A DNA stretch of 64,000 bases from an uncultured Archangium sp. (GTDB lineage Bacteria > Myxococcota > Myxococcia > Myxococcales > Myxococcaceae): the NCBI GenBank assembly GCA_903905455.1, contig CAIVGN010000175.1, forward strand, positions 1-64,000, written 5' to 3'. A program made the position numbers and the translations under genes. Positions 36,735 through 46,439 of this stretch are shown in pieces. Within the stretch, counting starts at the first letter, position 1; each line of letters opens with the position of its first letter. Under the pieces are notes generated by a model, which made no database searches, was not told the DNA's origin, and saw only the letters and a program-made list of their open reading frames with translations.

Positions 36735-37513
36735 GGGCCGTCCCAGCGGGGCACGTAGACGCGCTCGGCGTCGGTGGCGAGGTGCATGGGGATGGAGAAG
36801 AGCGAGGAGAGCCGCTCGGGGGTCAGCACGTCGTCCACCGGCCCCTGCGCGAGCACCTGCCCGTCCTTGAGCAGCAGCGCGTGCGTGGCGACGTGCACCG
36901 CGAGGTTCACGTCGTGCAGCACCGCGAGCACGCCCAGCCCGTCGCCCAGCCGGCGCTTCACCGCGCGCAGCGTCTCCACCTGGTGGCGCACGTCGAGGAA
37001 CGCCGTCGGCTCATCGAGCACCAGCAGTCGCGGCGCCTGCACCAGGGCCCGGGCCAGCCACACCCGGCGGCGCTCGCCCCCGGACACCTCGGCCAGGGGC
37101 CGCGAGGCGAGGTGCTCCACGCCCAGCTCGCGCATCACCTCGCGCGCCTTCGCCTCGTCGCCCGCGCCCGGCACGCCCCACGCCGAGAGGAACGGCGCGC
37201 GGCCCATCAAGGCCAGCTCGAGGCCGGTGAAGCGCGTGTCGTCGTCGAGGGTCTGCGGCACCCACGCGGCCACGCGCGCCAGCTCGCGGGCCGACGTGCC
37301 CGGCACCGGCAGCTCGACGACGTGCACCGTGCCCGAGGTGGGCGTCACCAGCCCCATCACCGCGCGCACCAGCGTCGACTTGCCCGCGCCGTTGGGCCCC
37401 AGCACCACCCACGCCTCGCCGGGTTTCACCTGCAGGCAGACCTCGCGCAGCACCGGCGTCGGGCCGTAGCCCGCCGTGAGGGACTGCAAGTCGAGGAGCG
37501 CCGTCGTCGGCAT
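36731..37513 (-). CDS. ABC transporter ATP-binding protein, iron-chelate/cobalamin (FecE/BtuD) type
   Basis: 260 residues. Walker A GPNGAGKSTLV, Q-loop AAWVPQTLDDD, signature VSGGERRRVWLARAL and Walker B LLVLDEPTAFLD are all present, with the D-loop and the switch-His region VLAVLHDVNLAVHV. The nearest family is the FecE/BtuD/HmuV ATPases of siderophore, heme and vitamin B12 importers. The usual FecCD/BtuC permease and binding protein are absent nearby, so it must pair with subunits encoded elsewhere. AGGAAGG lies just before the ATG. It starts 9 bp after the Ser/Thr kinase stop and overlaps the TonB-like gene, forming a kinase-ATPase-TonB-like operon. Confidence 0.9.
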   Translation of the reverse strand: MPTTALLDLQSLTAGYGPTPVLREVCLQVKPGEAWVVLGPNGAGKSTLVRAVMGLVTPTSGTVHVVELPVPGTSARELARVAAWVPQTLDDDTRFTGLELALMGRAPFLSAWGVPGAGDEAKAREVMRELGVEHLASRPLAEVSGGERRRVWLARALVQAPRLLVLDEPTAFLDVRHQVETLRAVKRRLGDGLGVLAVLHDVNLAVHVATHALLLKDGQVLAQGPVDDVLTPERLSSLFSIPMHLATDAERVYVPRWDGP

Positions 37514-37522
37514 GGCGCCTTC

Positions 37523-39724
37523 CTACTGCTGCTTGGAGAGCGCGGTCTTCACCTGCGCGTGCAGGGCTTCGACCTTCTTCACGAAGACCGGGTCTTCACC
37601 GCGCTGCAGCACCTCGCCCTCGAAGGCCGAGACCTGCAGCCGGAACTTGCGCTGCACCGCCTCGTCGACGAGGCGCTCGTAGTCGGCCTGCAGCGCGCGC
37701 AGCGCCACCTCGCCGGGCGTGCCCCCGGCCACGGCCTTCTTCACGGGCGCCGGCGCCTTCTTGCGGGGCGCGGGGTCGGCCACCGGGGCCGGCTCGCTGG
37801 GCGTGGGGTCGGCCTCCGGCGCGGGCTCCTTCACCGGGGTCACCTCGGCGGGCGGCTCGGCGGCGAGCTGCGCCTCGGCGGCCTCTTCCGCGGCCCGCTG
37901 CTCACGCAACTGGCGGTCACGCAGGACGTCCCAGGCGATGAAGCCGGTGACCGCGGCGATGGTCAGCGCGGGCAACACGAACCACACCCACTTCGACCCG
38001 CCCCGCGGCGTGGTGACCGGGGCCAGCTCACCGGCCGGGGTGTCCGCCACCGGGTTGCGGATGATCATCGTGTCGGTGCGCTGGGGCCCGGCGGGCGGGC
38101 GCACGGCCCGGGGGCGCTCGGCGGTGCGCTCGGCCTTCGGTTCCCGGGGCTTCGGCTTCTCGGACGGCGGGCGACCCCGGGCGGGCTTCTTCGCGGCCTC
38201 GAGCTTGCCCAGCGAGGCCTTCGAGCTGCGCGGCGCGGGGGCCACGCCCTGCTGCGCGGGCATGTCCAGCTCGGTGCGCACCGGCTCGGAGGGCAGCCCG
38301 TCGATGACGATGGACGGCAGCGGCTCGGGCTCGGGCTCGGCGATGGCGGGCGTGGCGGCCTCGGTGGCTTCCTGGTCGAAGCTCTTGGCCAGCACCCGGG
38401 CGCGAATGGGCAGCGAGCCTGCGCTGGAGGCCGGGGCCCCGCGGGGCGGCGAGGGCCGGGTGGCGATGGCCGGGTGCGTCTCCTTCTCGTGTTCCACCGC
38501 GCCCTTGCCGCGCGGGGGCGTGGCGCTGTTCGCCTTGCGCGTGGGCGCGAAGGACAACGCCTCGGGGTTCAGGCCCAGCTGGCTGGCGGCAGGCGTCAGG
38601 TCGTCCATCAGCACCGCGGGCACGGCCAGCGGCGTGGGCCGGGGCGCGAAGGGCGAGGGCGCGTTGTCCACCGTCTCTTCGCTCGCCTCGGCGTGCACCA
38701 GGTCGTCGGGCTGGAGCGCCCGGGCCTGCTCCTTGACGGTGGTGAGCATCTTCCGCTCGGCGGTGTACTCGGCGGCGAAGGCGTCGCGCATGAAGCGCGA
38801 GGTGCTCTCGGCGCCGGCCTGCGGGTCGATGTCCTGGAGCAGCAGCTGCAACTTGCCGCGGAACTCCTCGGCGGTCTGGAAGCGCTGCGCGGGGTCGACG
38901 GAGAGCACCTTCGCCACCACGTCGGACAACACCGCGGGGCACAGGGGCTCGACGCTGTTGAGCGGGGGAATGACCGGGCTCGCCACCCGCGCCATCAGCT
39001 CGCCCTGGGGGACGTCGTCGAAGGGGTTCTTGCCGGCCACCAGCTCCCACAGGCACAGGCCCGCGGCGTACAGGTCGCTGCGGCGGTCCACCGTCTTGTG
39101 CCGCGCCTGCTCCGGCGACATGTACATGAACTTGCCCAGCACGATGCTGGGGTTGGTCTTCGAGAGCGAGAGGGCCGACTTGGCCAACCCGAAGTCGATG
39201 ACCTTCACCTCGCCCTCGTAGCTGATGAGCACGTTCTGGGGGCTCACGTCGCGGTGCACGAGGTTCAGCTCGCCGTCGTCGTCGCCGCGCTTGCGGTGCG
39301 CGTAGGCCAGGGCGTCGAGCACCCGGGTCATCACCGTGAGCACGAACGAGAGCGGCAGGGGCAGGTTGCGTTCCCGCATGCGCGAGAGCACCCGGCGCAG
39401 GTCCTTGCCGTCGATGAACTCCAGCGAGATGTAGGGCTCACCCTCGTTGATGCCCATGTCGAGCACCTGGGCGATGTTGCCGTGCGACAGCTTCACCAGG
39501 GTGCGCGCCTCGTCGACGAAGCGGCTGACGAAGTCGGGGTCTTGCGCGAAGTGCGGGAGGATCTTCTTGATGACGCACAGCTTGTCGAAGCCGTGCGAGC
39601 CCTGGAGCTGCGCCAGGAAGATCTCCCCCATGCCACCCGTGGAGAGGGGCATGAGAAGGGTGTACCTCCCAAAGACCTGGGGCTTGAACGGCCTCAAACG
39701 CTGGCTGGTCTGGCCCTGGTTCAT
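37523..39724 (-). CDS. Membrane-anchored Ser/Thr protein kinase
   Basis: I use the ATG at 39724, because residues upstream of it are not kinase-like; the product has 733 residues. The Hanks-type kinase domain has the Gly loop LSTGGMGEIF (27-36), the Lys in CVIKKI (Lys53 or 54), the catalytic loop HRDVSPQN (157-164) and DFG at 177-179, followed by the SPEQARHK activation-loop end. HRDVSPQN is typical of myxobacterial kinases. A long low-complexity Pro/Ala linker follows, then a TM helix near residues 590-610 and an extracytoplasmic Pro/Ala-rich and helical tail. The kinase is cotranscribed with the FecE-like ATPase and the TonB-like protein. Confidence 0.93.
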   Translation of the reverse strand: MNQGQTSQRLRPFKPQVFGRYTLLMPLSTGGMGEIFLAQLQGSHGFDKLCVIKKILPHFAQDPDFVSRFVDEARTLVKLSHGNIAQVLDMGINEGEPYISLEFIDGKDLRRVLSRMRERNLPLPLSFVLTVMTRVLDALAYAHRKRGDDDGELNLVHRDVSPQNVLISYEGEVKVIDFGLAKSALSLSKTNPSIVLGKFMYMSPEQARHKTVDRRSDLYAAGLCLWELVAGKNPFDDVPQGELMARVASPVIPPLNSVEPLCPAVLSDVVAKVLSVDPAQRFQTAEEFRGKLQLLLQDIDPQAGAESTSRFMRDAFAAEYTAERKMLTTVKEQARALQPDDLVHAEASEETVDNAPSPFAPRPTPLAVPAVLMDDLTPAASQLGLNPEALSFAPTRKANSATPPRGKGAVEHEKETHPAIATRPSPPRGAPASSAGSLPIRARVLAKSFDQEATEAATPAIAEPEPEPLPSIVIDGLPSEPVRTELDMPAQQGVAPAPRSSKASLGKLEAAKKPARGRPPSEKPKPREPKAERTAERPRAVRPPAGPQRTDTMIIRNPVADTPAGELAPVTTPRGGSKWVWFVLPALTIAAVTGFIAWDVLRDRQLREQRAAEEAAEAQLAAEPPAEVTPVKEPAPEADPTPSEPAPVADPAPRKKAPAPVKKAVAGGTPGEVALRALQADYERLVDEAVQRKFRLQVSAFEGEVLQRGEDPVFVKKVEALHAQVKTALSKQQ

Positions 39725-39812
39725 GGGATCAAGAGTGCGCGGATTGAACACCCAATGGCTCCGCACCGCACCAACCAACATTCTCGCCGCACGATGCCTC
39801 GCAGTTGCTTCT

Positions 39813-40355
39813 TCAGCTCGACCAGCGCACGCGGAAGGTGCCGCCTGCCGCGTCTTGCGAGACGAGCTCGACCTTCACGTCCTTGGCGCCCGACAGCTCG
39901 ACGCCGCGGCCGATGATGCCCACGTACCAGCCCGGGATGATCACTTCGTTGACCCACAGGTCGAACTCGCAGGGGCCGCGCTCGGTGAGCCGGGTATCTG
40001 AATAGTTGTTGCCCGTGCGGAACTGCCGGGTGACCCGCTCCAGGGTTCGCCTGGGGCCAATGAGGCGGATCATCGCCAGCATGGCCCGGCCGACCATGGT
40101 CTCGCCGTAGCCGTCCATGAAGCCGCGGCCGATCTGGGTGATGGCCGCGTCGACGGGCAGCCCGGGGTGCAGCTCGCGGGCGAGGAAGGTGATGACCGCG
40201 GTGAAGTCTTCCTTGGGGTACGCGGGGAGCAGGGGCTTTCCGGGATCGACGCCGCGCTCCTTGAGCCCGGCGGCCAGACGTGGCGAGATCTTCCCGCCGC
40301 CCAGCGAGCGCAGGAGCCCCTCGAACGTCTGTGAAAAAATCAGCTTCTCTGCCAT
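39813..40355 (-). CDS. DUF2378 (TIGR02265) family protein
   Basis: 180 residues from the ATG at 40355, preceded by GAGGGG. The opening (AEKLIFSQTFEGLLRSL), the central YPKEDFTAVITFLARELHPG and LGRGFMDGYGETMVGRAML-like segment, and the end RTGNNYSDTRLTERGPCEFDLWVNEV match the myxobacterial paralogous family DUF2378. Its function is unknown; it is predicted to be a cytoplasmic alpha/beta protein. Many myxobacterial genomes have multiple copies, so this is a useful lineage marker. It lies 88 bp upstream of the Ser/Thr kinase gene on the same strand. Confidence 0.93.
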   Translation of the reverse strand: MAEKLIFSQTFEGLLRSLGGGKISPRLAAGLKERGVDPGKPLLPAYPKEDFTAVITFLARELHPGLPVDAAITQIGRGFMDGYGETMVGRAMLAMIRLIGPRRTLERVTRQFRTGNNYSDTRLTERGPCEFDLWVNEVIIPGWYVGIIGRGVELSGAKDVKVELVSQDAAGGTFRVRWSS

Positions 40356-40449
40356 CACCCCTCGCCGGAGGCCTAGTTAGCGCGATGAACGAGCCCACGC
40401 ACCTGCCCACTGGCGCGATCGACCGATTGGGTCGGGGTCCGGGCGCCTG

Positions 40450-42159
40450 GTGAGGACCGCGGTGGCCGAGGCCTGGGGCCGGTGGCTGAGCCCGGGCATT
40501 CGCGCGTCGCCCGAAGGCCGCCGCAGCGCGCTGGTCATCGCCGGCGGGGCGTCGTTCGCGCTGGTGTTCGTCACCGCGCACCTGCTCACCTCGATCGTCG
40601 CGGGGCACCTCGACCGCACCGTGCCGGCGCTGATCTTCCTCACCGCGCCCGTCGCCTGCTTCGCCCTGCTGCAGCTGCAGGCCACGACCCGGGCCGCGGG
40701 GCAGGTGCTGATCGGCGCCTCGACGCTGCTGATCAGCGTGGCCATCGCCGGGGAAGACCTGCTGCAGGCCGGCACGGTGGCCTGGTACGGCGTGGTGTGC
40801 GCCCTGGCCATCATGAGCCTCGGCCTGCGCACCGGCCTGCGGTGGCTCGCCTTCGACGCCGTGCTGGTGCTGGGGCTCGAGCTGTTGAGGGCCCGGGGCC
40901 TCATCACCCCCTGGCTCCACCCGGGCCCGATGTTCACCCTGCTGCGGGGCCTGGGCCTGGTGCTGGCCTTCGTGGTGCTCGCCGCGCTCTTCGAGCGCAC
41001 CCGCCAGCACGGCCTGGCCGACGCCGAGCAGCTCAACCAGAGCAAGTCGAACTTCCTCGCCAACGTCTCGCACGAGCTGCGCACGCCGATGAACGGGGTC
41101 CTGGGCCTGACCGAACTGCTGCTGCGCTCGAACGTCGACGCCGAGCAGCGGGAGCACCTCGAGTTGTTGCAGCGCAGCAGCCGCAGCCTGGTGGTGTTGC
41201 TCAACGACCTGCTCGACATGTCGAAGGTCGAGGCGGGCAAGATGCAGCTCGACCCCACGGACTTCGAGCTGGAGCCGCTGCTCAGGGATCTCGCCGCGCT
41301 GCACGGGCCGGTGGCGCGGGCCAAGGGGCTCGAGTTCGAGCTCACGCTGCCCCCGTCCATGCCCCGGGCGGTGCGCGGCGACGCGATGCGGCTGCGCCAG
41401 GTGCTGACCAACCTCCTCGGCAACGCCATCAAGTTCACCCCGAAGGGCCGGGTGCAGGTCACGGTCGCCCTGAGCGGCGAGCACTACGACTTCGCGGTGA
41501 AGGACACCGGCATCGGCATTCCCCGGGCCACCCTGCCCTCGCTGTTCACCGCCTTCGCGCAGGCCGAGGCCGGCACCACCCGGCGCTTCGGCGGCACGGG
41601 CCTGGGCCTCGCGCTCTCGCGGCAGCTGGTGGAGCTGATGGGCGGGACGCTGGAGATCGAGAGCCAGGAGGGCGAGGGCACGACCGCCTCGTTCTCGGTG
41701 ACCCTGCCCCCGTCGCTGATGGCCCTGGTGGAGACCGCGGCCACCCCGCCGACCGAGGCCCTGACCACGCTGCCGGTGCTGGTGGTCGACGACAACCCCA
41801 TCAACCTGAAGGTGGCGTGCGGGCTGGTGCAGAAGTGCGGCTACCGCACGCTGGTGGCGCACGACGGGGCCGAGGCCCTGGAGTTGGTGCAGCGCGTGCC
41901 GGTGTGCCTGGTGTTGATGGACTGCCACATGCCGGTGATGGACGGCTTCGAGGCGACCGAGAAGATCCGCCAGCTCGACGGCGACGTGGCCCTGGTACCC
42001 ATCGTGGCGCTGACCGCCTCGGCCATGCCCGAGGAGCTGGCCCGCTGCCTCACGTCGGGCATGAACGACACGCTGATCAAGCCGGTGACGCTGGAGCAGC
42101 TCGCGCGCACGCTGCAGCAGGTCAACGCGCTGCGCGAGCTGATGACCGTGCTCACATGA
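40450..42159 (+). CDS. Hybrid sensor histidine kinase/response regulator
   Basis: 569 residues. About six N-terminal hydrophobic helices (residues 26-182) form a membrane sensor without a large external loop. HisKA follows with NVSHELRTPMNG (His208), then the HATPase domain with NAIKFTP, DTGIGIP and GGTGLGLALS boxes. A receiver domain ends the protein: acidic VVDDN, phospho-acceptor in LVLMDCHMPVMDG (Asp491), and IVALTASA and IKPVT motifs. It should phosphorylate itself and its own receiver, possibly a phosphorelay. A GTG start is used; a second GTG lies 12 bp on. Its stop overlaps the convergent next gene's end by 8 bp. Confidence 0.93.
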   Translation: MRTAVAEAWGRWLSPGIRASPEGRRSALVIAGGASFALVFVTAHLLTSIVAGHLDRTVPALIFLTAPVACFALLQLQATTRAAGQVLIGASTLLISVAIAGEDLLQAGTVAWYGVVCALAIMSLGLRTGLRWLAFDAVLVLGLELLRARGLITPWLHPGPMFTLLRGLGLVLAFVVLAALFERTRQHGLADAEQLNQSKSNFLANVSHELRTPMNGVLGLTELLLRSNVDAEQREHLELLQRSSRSLVVLLNDLLDMSKVEAGKMQLDPTDFELEPLLRDLAALHGPVARAKGLEFELTLPPSMPRAVRGDAMRLRQVLTNLLGNAIKFTPKGRVQVTVALSGEHYDFAVKDTGIGIPRATLPSLFTAFAQAEAGTTRRFGGTGLGLALSRQLVELMGGTLEIESQEGEGTTASFSVTLPPSLMALVETAATPPTEALTTLPVLVVDDNPINLKVACGLVQKCGYRTLVAHDGAEALELVQRVPVCLVLMDCHMPVMDGFEATEKIRQLDGDVALVPIVALTASAMPEELARCLTSGMNDTLIKPVTLEQLARTLQQVNALRELMTVLT

Positions 42160-42940
42160 AGTCGTCGCAGGGCGTGCCCAGGCGCTGGCTCGAGTAGGGC
42201 CCCAGGTCCATGTAGATCATCCGGCCGGTGTCGAAGCGCGAGAGGTCCACTTCCAGCAGCGTGGTGCTGCGCTTGCCCTGGAGCCACTTGCCCTCGAGCT
42301 TGCCCTCGGCGCTGGTGACCAGCCGCAGGTCGCCGGTCTTCGTCTCGAGGATCATCCCCTGGTTGTCGTCGACGATGTCCTTGAGGGGCAGCTGCTTCAT
42401 CGCGCCCTTGCGGCCCACGAACACCCGGAAGTCGCGGCGGTCGCTCGGGTCCTTCGAGCGGAAGCGGTCGACGAGGTAGTACACGCCGGTCTCGTCGCGC
42501 AGCAGCTTCTCGGGCTGCCGCGTCCACGTGGGCTCCACGAAGGTGGCGGCGGCGAACACGACCTTCGCCTCCTCGGCGGGCACCGGGGTGAGCGCGGTGT
42601 CCTTCCGGGCGCACGACACGCTGTAGCGCTTGCCCGACTCGCGCATGTCCACGCTGGCCAGCGCGTTGCCGCCGTGGCGCACGCGGGGGTCCCAGATGGC
42701 CACGCTCCACTGTTCGGTGCCGGTGCTCCCGCCGCCGATGACCGGCACGCGGGCGAAGAGCGTGCCGTCACCCGAGCTGAAGAGATCGACGCCGAGGGGG
42801 TTCGCCGGGTCGACGGCCACGTAGTGCTTCTGGCCGTCGGTGAGCAGCAGCAGCCGGTCGCGCAAGACGCCGGCGTCGACGACCCCGGGCGCAGACTGCG
42901 CCAGCGCGAGGGTGAGCAGGGCAGTGGAGAGCATGGTCAT
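42152..42940 (-). CDS. Hypothetical exported protein
   Basis: I chose the ATG at 42940 (another at 42934), which gives a short signal peptide (MTMLSTALLTLALAQSA) and a 262-residue product; the longer frame upstream would overlap the kinase promoter. The mature part is a beta-rich, Trp/Arg/Asp-containing sequence without a recognised family (LLTDGQKHYVAVDPANPLGVDLFSSG..., GVYYLVDRFRSKDPSDRRDFRVFVG). It is probably periplasmic or outer-membrane associated. Divergent from the second Ser/Thr kinase. Confidence 0.65.
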   Translation of the reverse strand: MTMLSTALLTLALAQSAPGVVDAGVLRDRLLLLTDGQKHYVAVDPANPLGVDLFSSGDGTLFARVPVIGGGSTGTEQWSVAIWDPRVRHGGNALASVDMRESGKRYSVSCARKDTALTPVPAEEAKVVFAAATFVEPTWTRQPEKLLRDETGVYYLVDRFRSKDPSDRRDFRVFVGRKGAMKQLPLKDIVDDNQGMILETKTGDLRLVTSAEGKLEGKWLQGKRSTTLLEVDLSRFDTGRMIYMDLGPYSSQRLGTPCDDFM

Positions 42941-43011
42941 GGGGAACGCCCAATCTGCGATGAACGGTTCCCGAACTCCAGCGACGGCGGGCGTGTATGG
43001 TGCCCGGCGCC

Positions 43012-44591
<1,580 letters not shown>

Positions 44592-44595
<4 letters not shown>

Positions 44596-44840
44596 GGGCG
44601 GCGCTGCTGCTGGCGCTCGCGGGGTGCGGGGCGATGAGCACCGTTCCCGACGCGGCGGCCGACGACCCGTGGCGCGCCGTGGCCAGCAACCCCGCCGGGT
44701 GCCCGGGCGCCGAGACCAGCGGGTGCGTGGGCGACGGGTCCGGCGCCTGCCCCGCGGGCACCGTCTGCCGCTACGAGCGGAGCGTCGCCTCCGCCGTCGT
44801 CACCTGCGGCGGCGCCTGCAAGACCTACGACGTGAAGTGA
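44592..44840 (+). CDS. Small Cys-rich lipoprotein coupled to the Ser/Thr kinase
   Basis: The GTG at 44592 overlaps the kinase stop codon as GTGA, so translation is coupled. The 82-residue product begins VRAALLLALAGC, a textbook lipobox, and then carries about seven more Cys (CPGAETSGCVGDGSGACPAGTVC...VVTCGGACK), likely as disulfides. The reading frame extends upstream inside the kinase, but that part is kinase-antiframe and not real. I recognise no family. By position it may be a surface partner of the kinase's external tail. Confidence 0.75.
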
Positions 44841-44895
44841 GGCGCCCCACCCGGCTCGCCCCGCCTTGAAGCCGCAGGCCGGGTGCGCGTAGCGT

Positions 44896-45147
44896 ATGCG
44901 CATGGCACCTGCGCATGGCGTGACTCGCCGGGCAACGAACGTGTCCGTCGATGCGGCGCTGATCGACGAGGCACGCAGTCTCGACGTCGATCTCAACCTC
45001 TCGCGGCTGCTCGAGGATCGCCTGCGCGAGGTGGTCGCCGAGGCGCGGCGGCGAAAATGGCTTCAGGAAAATGAAGCCGCCTTCGTCGCCTACGACCGCT
45101 TCGTCGAGCGTGCCGGCGTCTTCAACGAGGACGAACGCGAGTGGTGA
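44896..45147 (+). CDS. ccdA: CcdA-type antitoxin
   Basis: 83 residues. An N-terminal ribbon-helix-helix region (TRRATNVSVDAALIDEARSLDVDLNLSRLLEDRL) is followed by the toxin-neutralising tail RKWLQENEAAFVAYDRFVERAGVFNEDEREW, both matching CcdA. It binds CcdB and represses its own operon. The start region contains the palindrome ATGCGCAT (44896-44903), a possible operator at or over the start codon. An ATG at 44902 is an alternative start. It is coupled to ccdB. Confidence 0.9.
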   Translation: MRMAPAHGVTRRATNVSVDAALIDEARSLDVDLNLSRLLEDRLREVVAEARRRKWLQENEAAFVAYDRFVERAGVFNEDEREW

Positions 45148-45458
45148 TCAATCGCTTCGACGTCTTCAAGAACCCCAGCGGCGCGAAGGACTGGCCCTGG
45201 GTGGTGGTCGTGCAGCATGACCTGCTGGACCGCCTGTCGACGAGGCTGGTCATTCCGCTGGCCCGGAAGAGTGCGCTGGGCGGCGCGGTGGTGACGCGGC
45301 TCAACCCGGTCTGGACGGTGGAGCGCGTGGCGGTGGTGTTGATGACGCAGCAGATGGGCGCAGTTCGAGCGGAGAAGCTGACCCAGCGCGTCTCGTCCCT
45401 GGCGGCGCACCGCGCGGAGATCCTCGCGGCGATCGACGTGCTGATCTCGGGCGTCTGA
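45144..45458 (+). CDS. ccdB: CcdB-type gyrase-inhibitor toxin
   Basis: 104 residues from the GTG at 45144, which overlaps the ccdA stop codon as GTGA; a GTG at 45141 is also possible. The sequence FDVFKNPSGAKDWPWVVVVQHDLLDRLSTRLVIPL and the end SLAAHRAEILAAIDVLISGV match the CcdB fold; the last residues correspond to the Trp-Gly-Ile gyrase-contact end, here Ile-Ser-Gly-Val, so gyrase poisoning is likely weakened or different. CcdB blocks DNA gyrase subunit A. As a chromosomal copy it may act in stress or be a genome addiction module. Confidence 0.9.
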   Translation: MINRFDVFKNPSGAKDWPWVVVVQHDLLDRLSTRLVIPLARKSALGGAVVTRLNPVWTVERVAVVLMTQQMGAVRAEKLTQRVSSLAAHRAEILAAIDVLISGV

Positions 45459-45473
45459 GGCCGGGCGTGCGGC

Positions 45474-45866
45474 TCACTTCGTCGGGGTGACCCGGGCCAC
45501 CTTCAAGGTGAGCTGTTCCCCCGAGCGCGACACGCCGAGCACCGTGACCCGGTAGCCATCCTGCTCCACCGAGGGCGGTCGGTCTGGGCGCATGAGCTCG
45601 AGGTCGAGCTCCCGGGGCGTGGCCGTCACCGTGCCCACCGAGAGCCGCACCTTCACCGAGCCGGCCCAGATGCAGCGCGCGTTCTCCGGGCACCGCGAGT
45701 CGTTCACCACGCGCTGGTAGATGACGATGAACTGTCCGAACGTCGCCGCGCCCCCCAGCACCAGGGTGACGGGCGTCTCGAGCGTGGCCGCCACCGGGGC
45801 CGGCGGCGAACTGGCGAGGACCACGGACGACGCGAGGAGGCACGAGAGACCCAGGGCGCGGTGCAT
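45474..45866 (-). CDS. Exported protein with DSRCP...CIWAG motif
   Basis: 130 residues with a signal peptide (LGLSCLLASSVVLASS). The mature beta-rich domain contains the DSRCPENARCIWAGSVKVRL pattern, seen in a widespread group of small secreted proteins of unknown function. The Cys pair probably forms a disulfide. It is convergent with the ccdAB pair and separate from it. Confidence 0.72.
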   Translation of the reverse strand: MHRALGLSCLLASSVVLASSPPAPVAATLETPVTLVLGGAATFGQFIVIYQRVVNDSRCPENARCIWAGSVKVRLSVGTVTATPRELDLELMRPDRPPSVEQDGYRVTVLGVSRSGEQLTLKVARVTPTK

Positions 45867-45894
45867 GGGTCCCTCGAGCCTACCCCCAGTCGAC

Positions 45895-46398
45895 TCAGCT
45901 CAACTGCTTGAGCATGGTCTCGGCGTCGCTGACCTCGAACTTGCCGCCCTGCTCGACGTTGAGCTGCTTGATGACGCCGTCGGCGACGTAGAGCGAGAAG
46001 CGCTGCATGCGCATGCCCATGCCGAACGCCGAGAGGTCGCTCTCGAGGCCGAGCTTGTGCGCGAAGTCGGCGCTGCCGTCGCCCAGCAGGCGCACCTTGC
46101 CGAAGGCGCCCAGCTCCTTGCCCCAGGCGGCCATCACGAAGCCGTCGTTGACCGACACGCACCACACCTCGTCGACGCCCTTGGCCTTGAAGTCCGCGAG
46201 GTGCTCGACGTAGCCGGGCAGGTGCTTGGCCGAGCAGGTCGGGGTGTACGCGCCGGGCAGGCCGAAGATGACGATCTTCTTCCCCTTCGAGGCGACGGAG
46301 ACCTGCACCTTCTCAGGCGAGAGCGGGCACGCGTCGCCAAAGGCGGTGGACTCGTAGAGGGTCGCGTCGGGGAGCTTGCTACCGATTTCGATGGGCAT
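45895..46398 (-). CDS. Peroxiredoxin, Prx5 type
   Basis: 167 residues from the ATG at 46398; the longer frame upstream crosses the next gene and is not used. PGAYTPTCSAKHLPGY contains the peroxidatic Cys (Cys55) in the Prx5/TSA-redoxin context. A second Cys near residue 80 lies in EVWCVSVND. It reduces peroxides (H2O2, organic hydroperoxides) with thiols such as glutaredoxin or thioredoxin. Monocistronic: the next gene starts 41 bp upstream in the opposite direction of the genome order but on the same strand. Confidence 0.92.
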   Translation of the reverse strand: MPIEIGSKLPDATLYESTAFGDACPLSPEKVQVSVASKGKKIVIFGLPGAYTPTCSAKHLPGYVEHLADFKAKGVDEVWCVSVNDGFVMAAWGKELGAFGKVRLLGDGSADFAHKLGLESDLSAFGMGMRMQRFSLYVADGVIKQLNVEQGGKFEVSDAETMLKQLS

Positions 46399-46439
46399 GG
46401 GGGCTTCTAGAGCCCACCAGCCCGCGCGGCGCAACAGAG

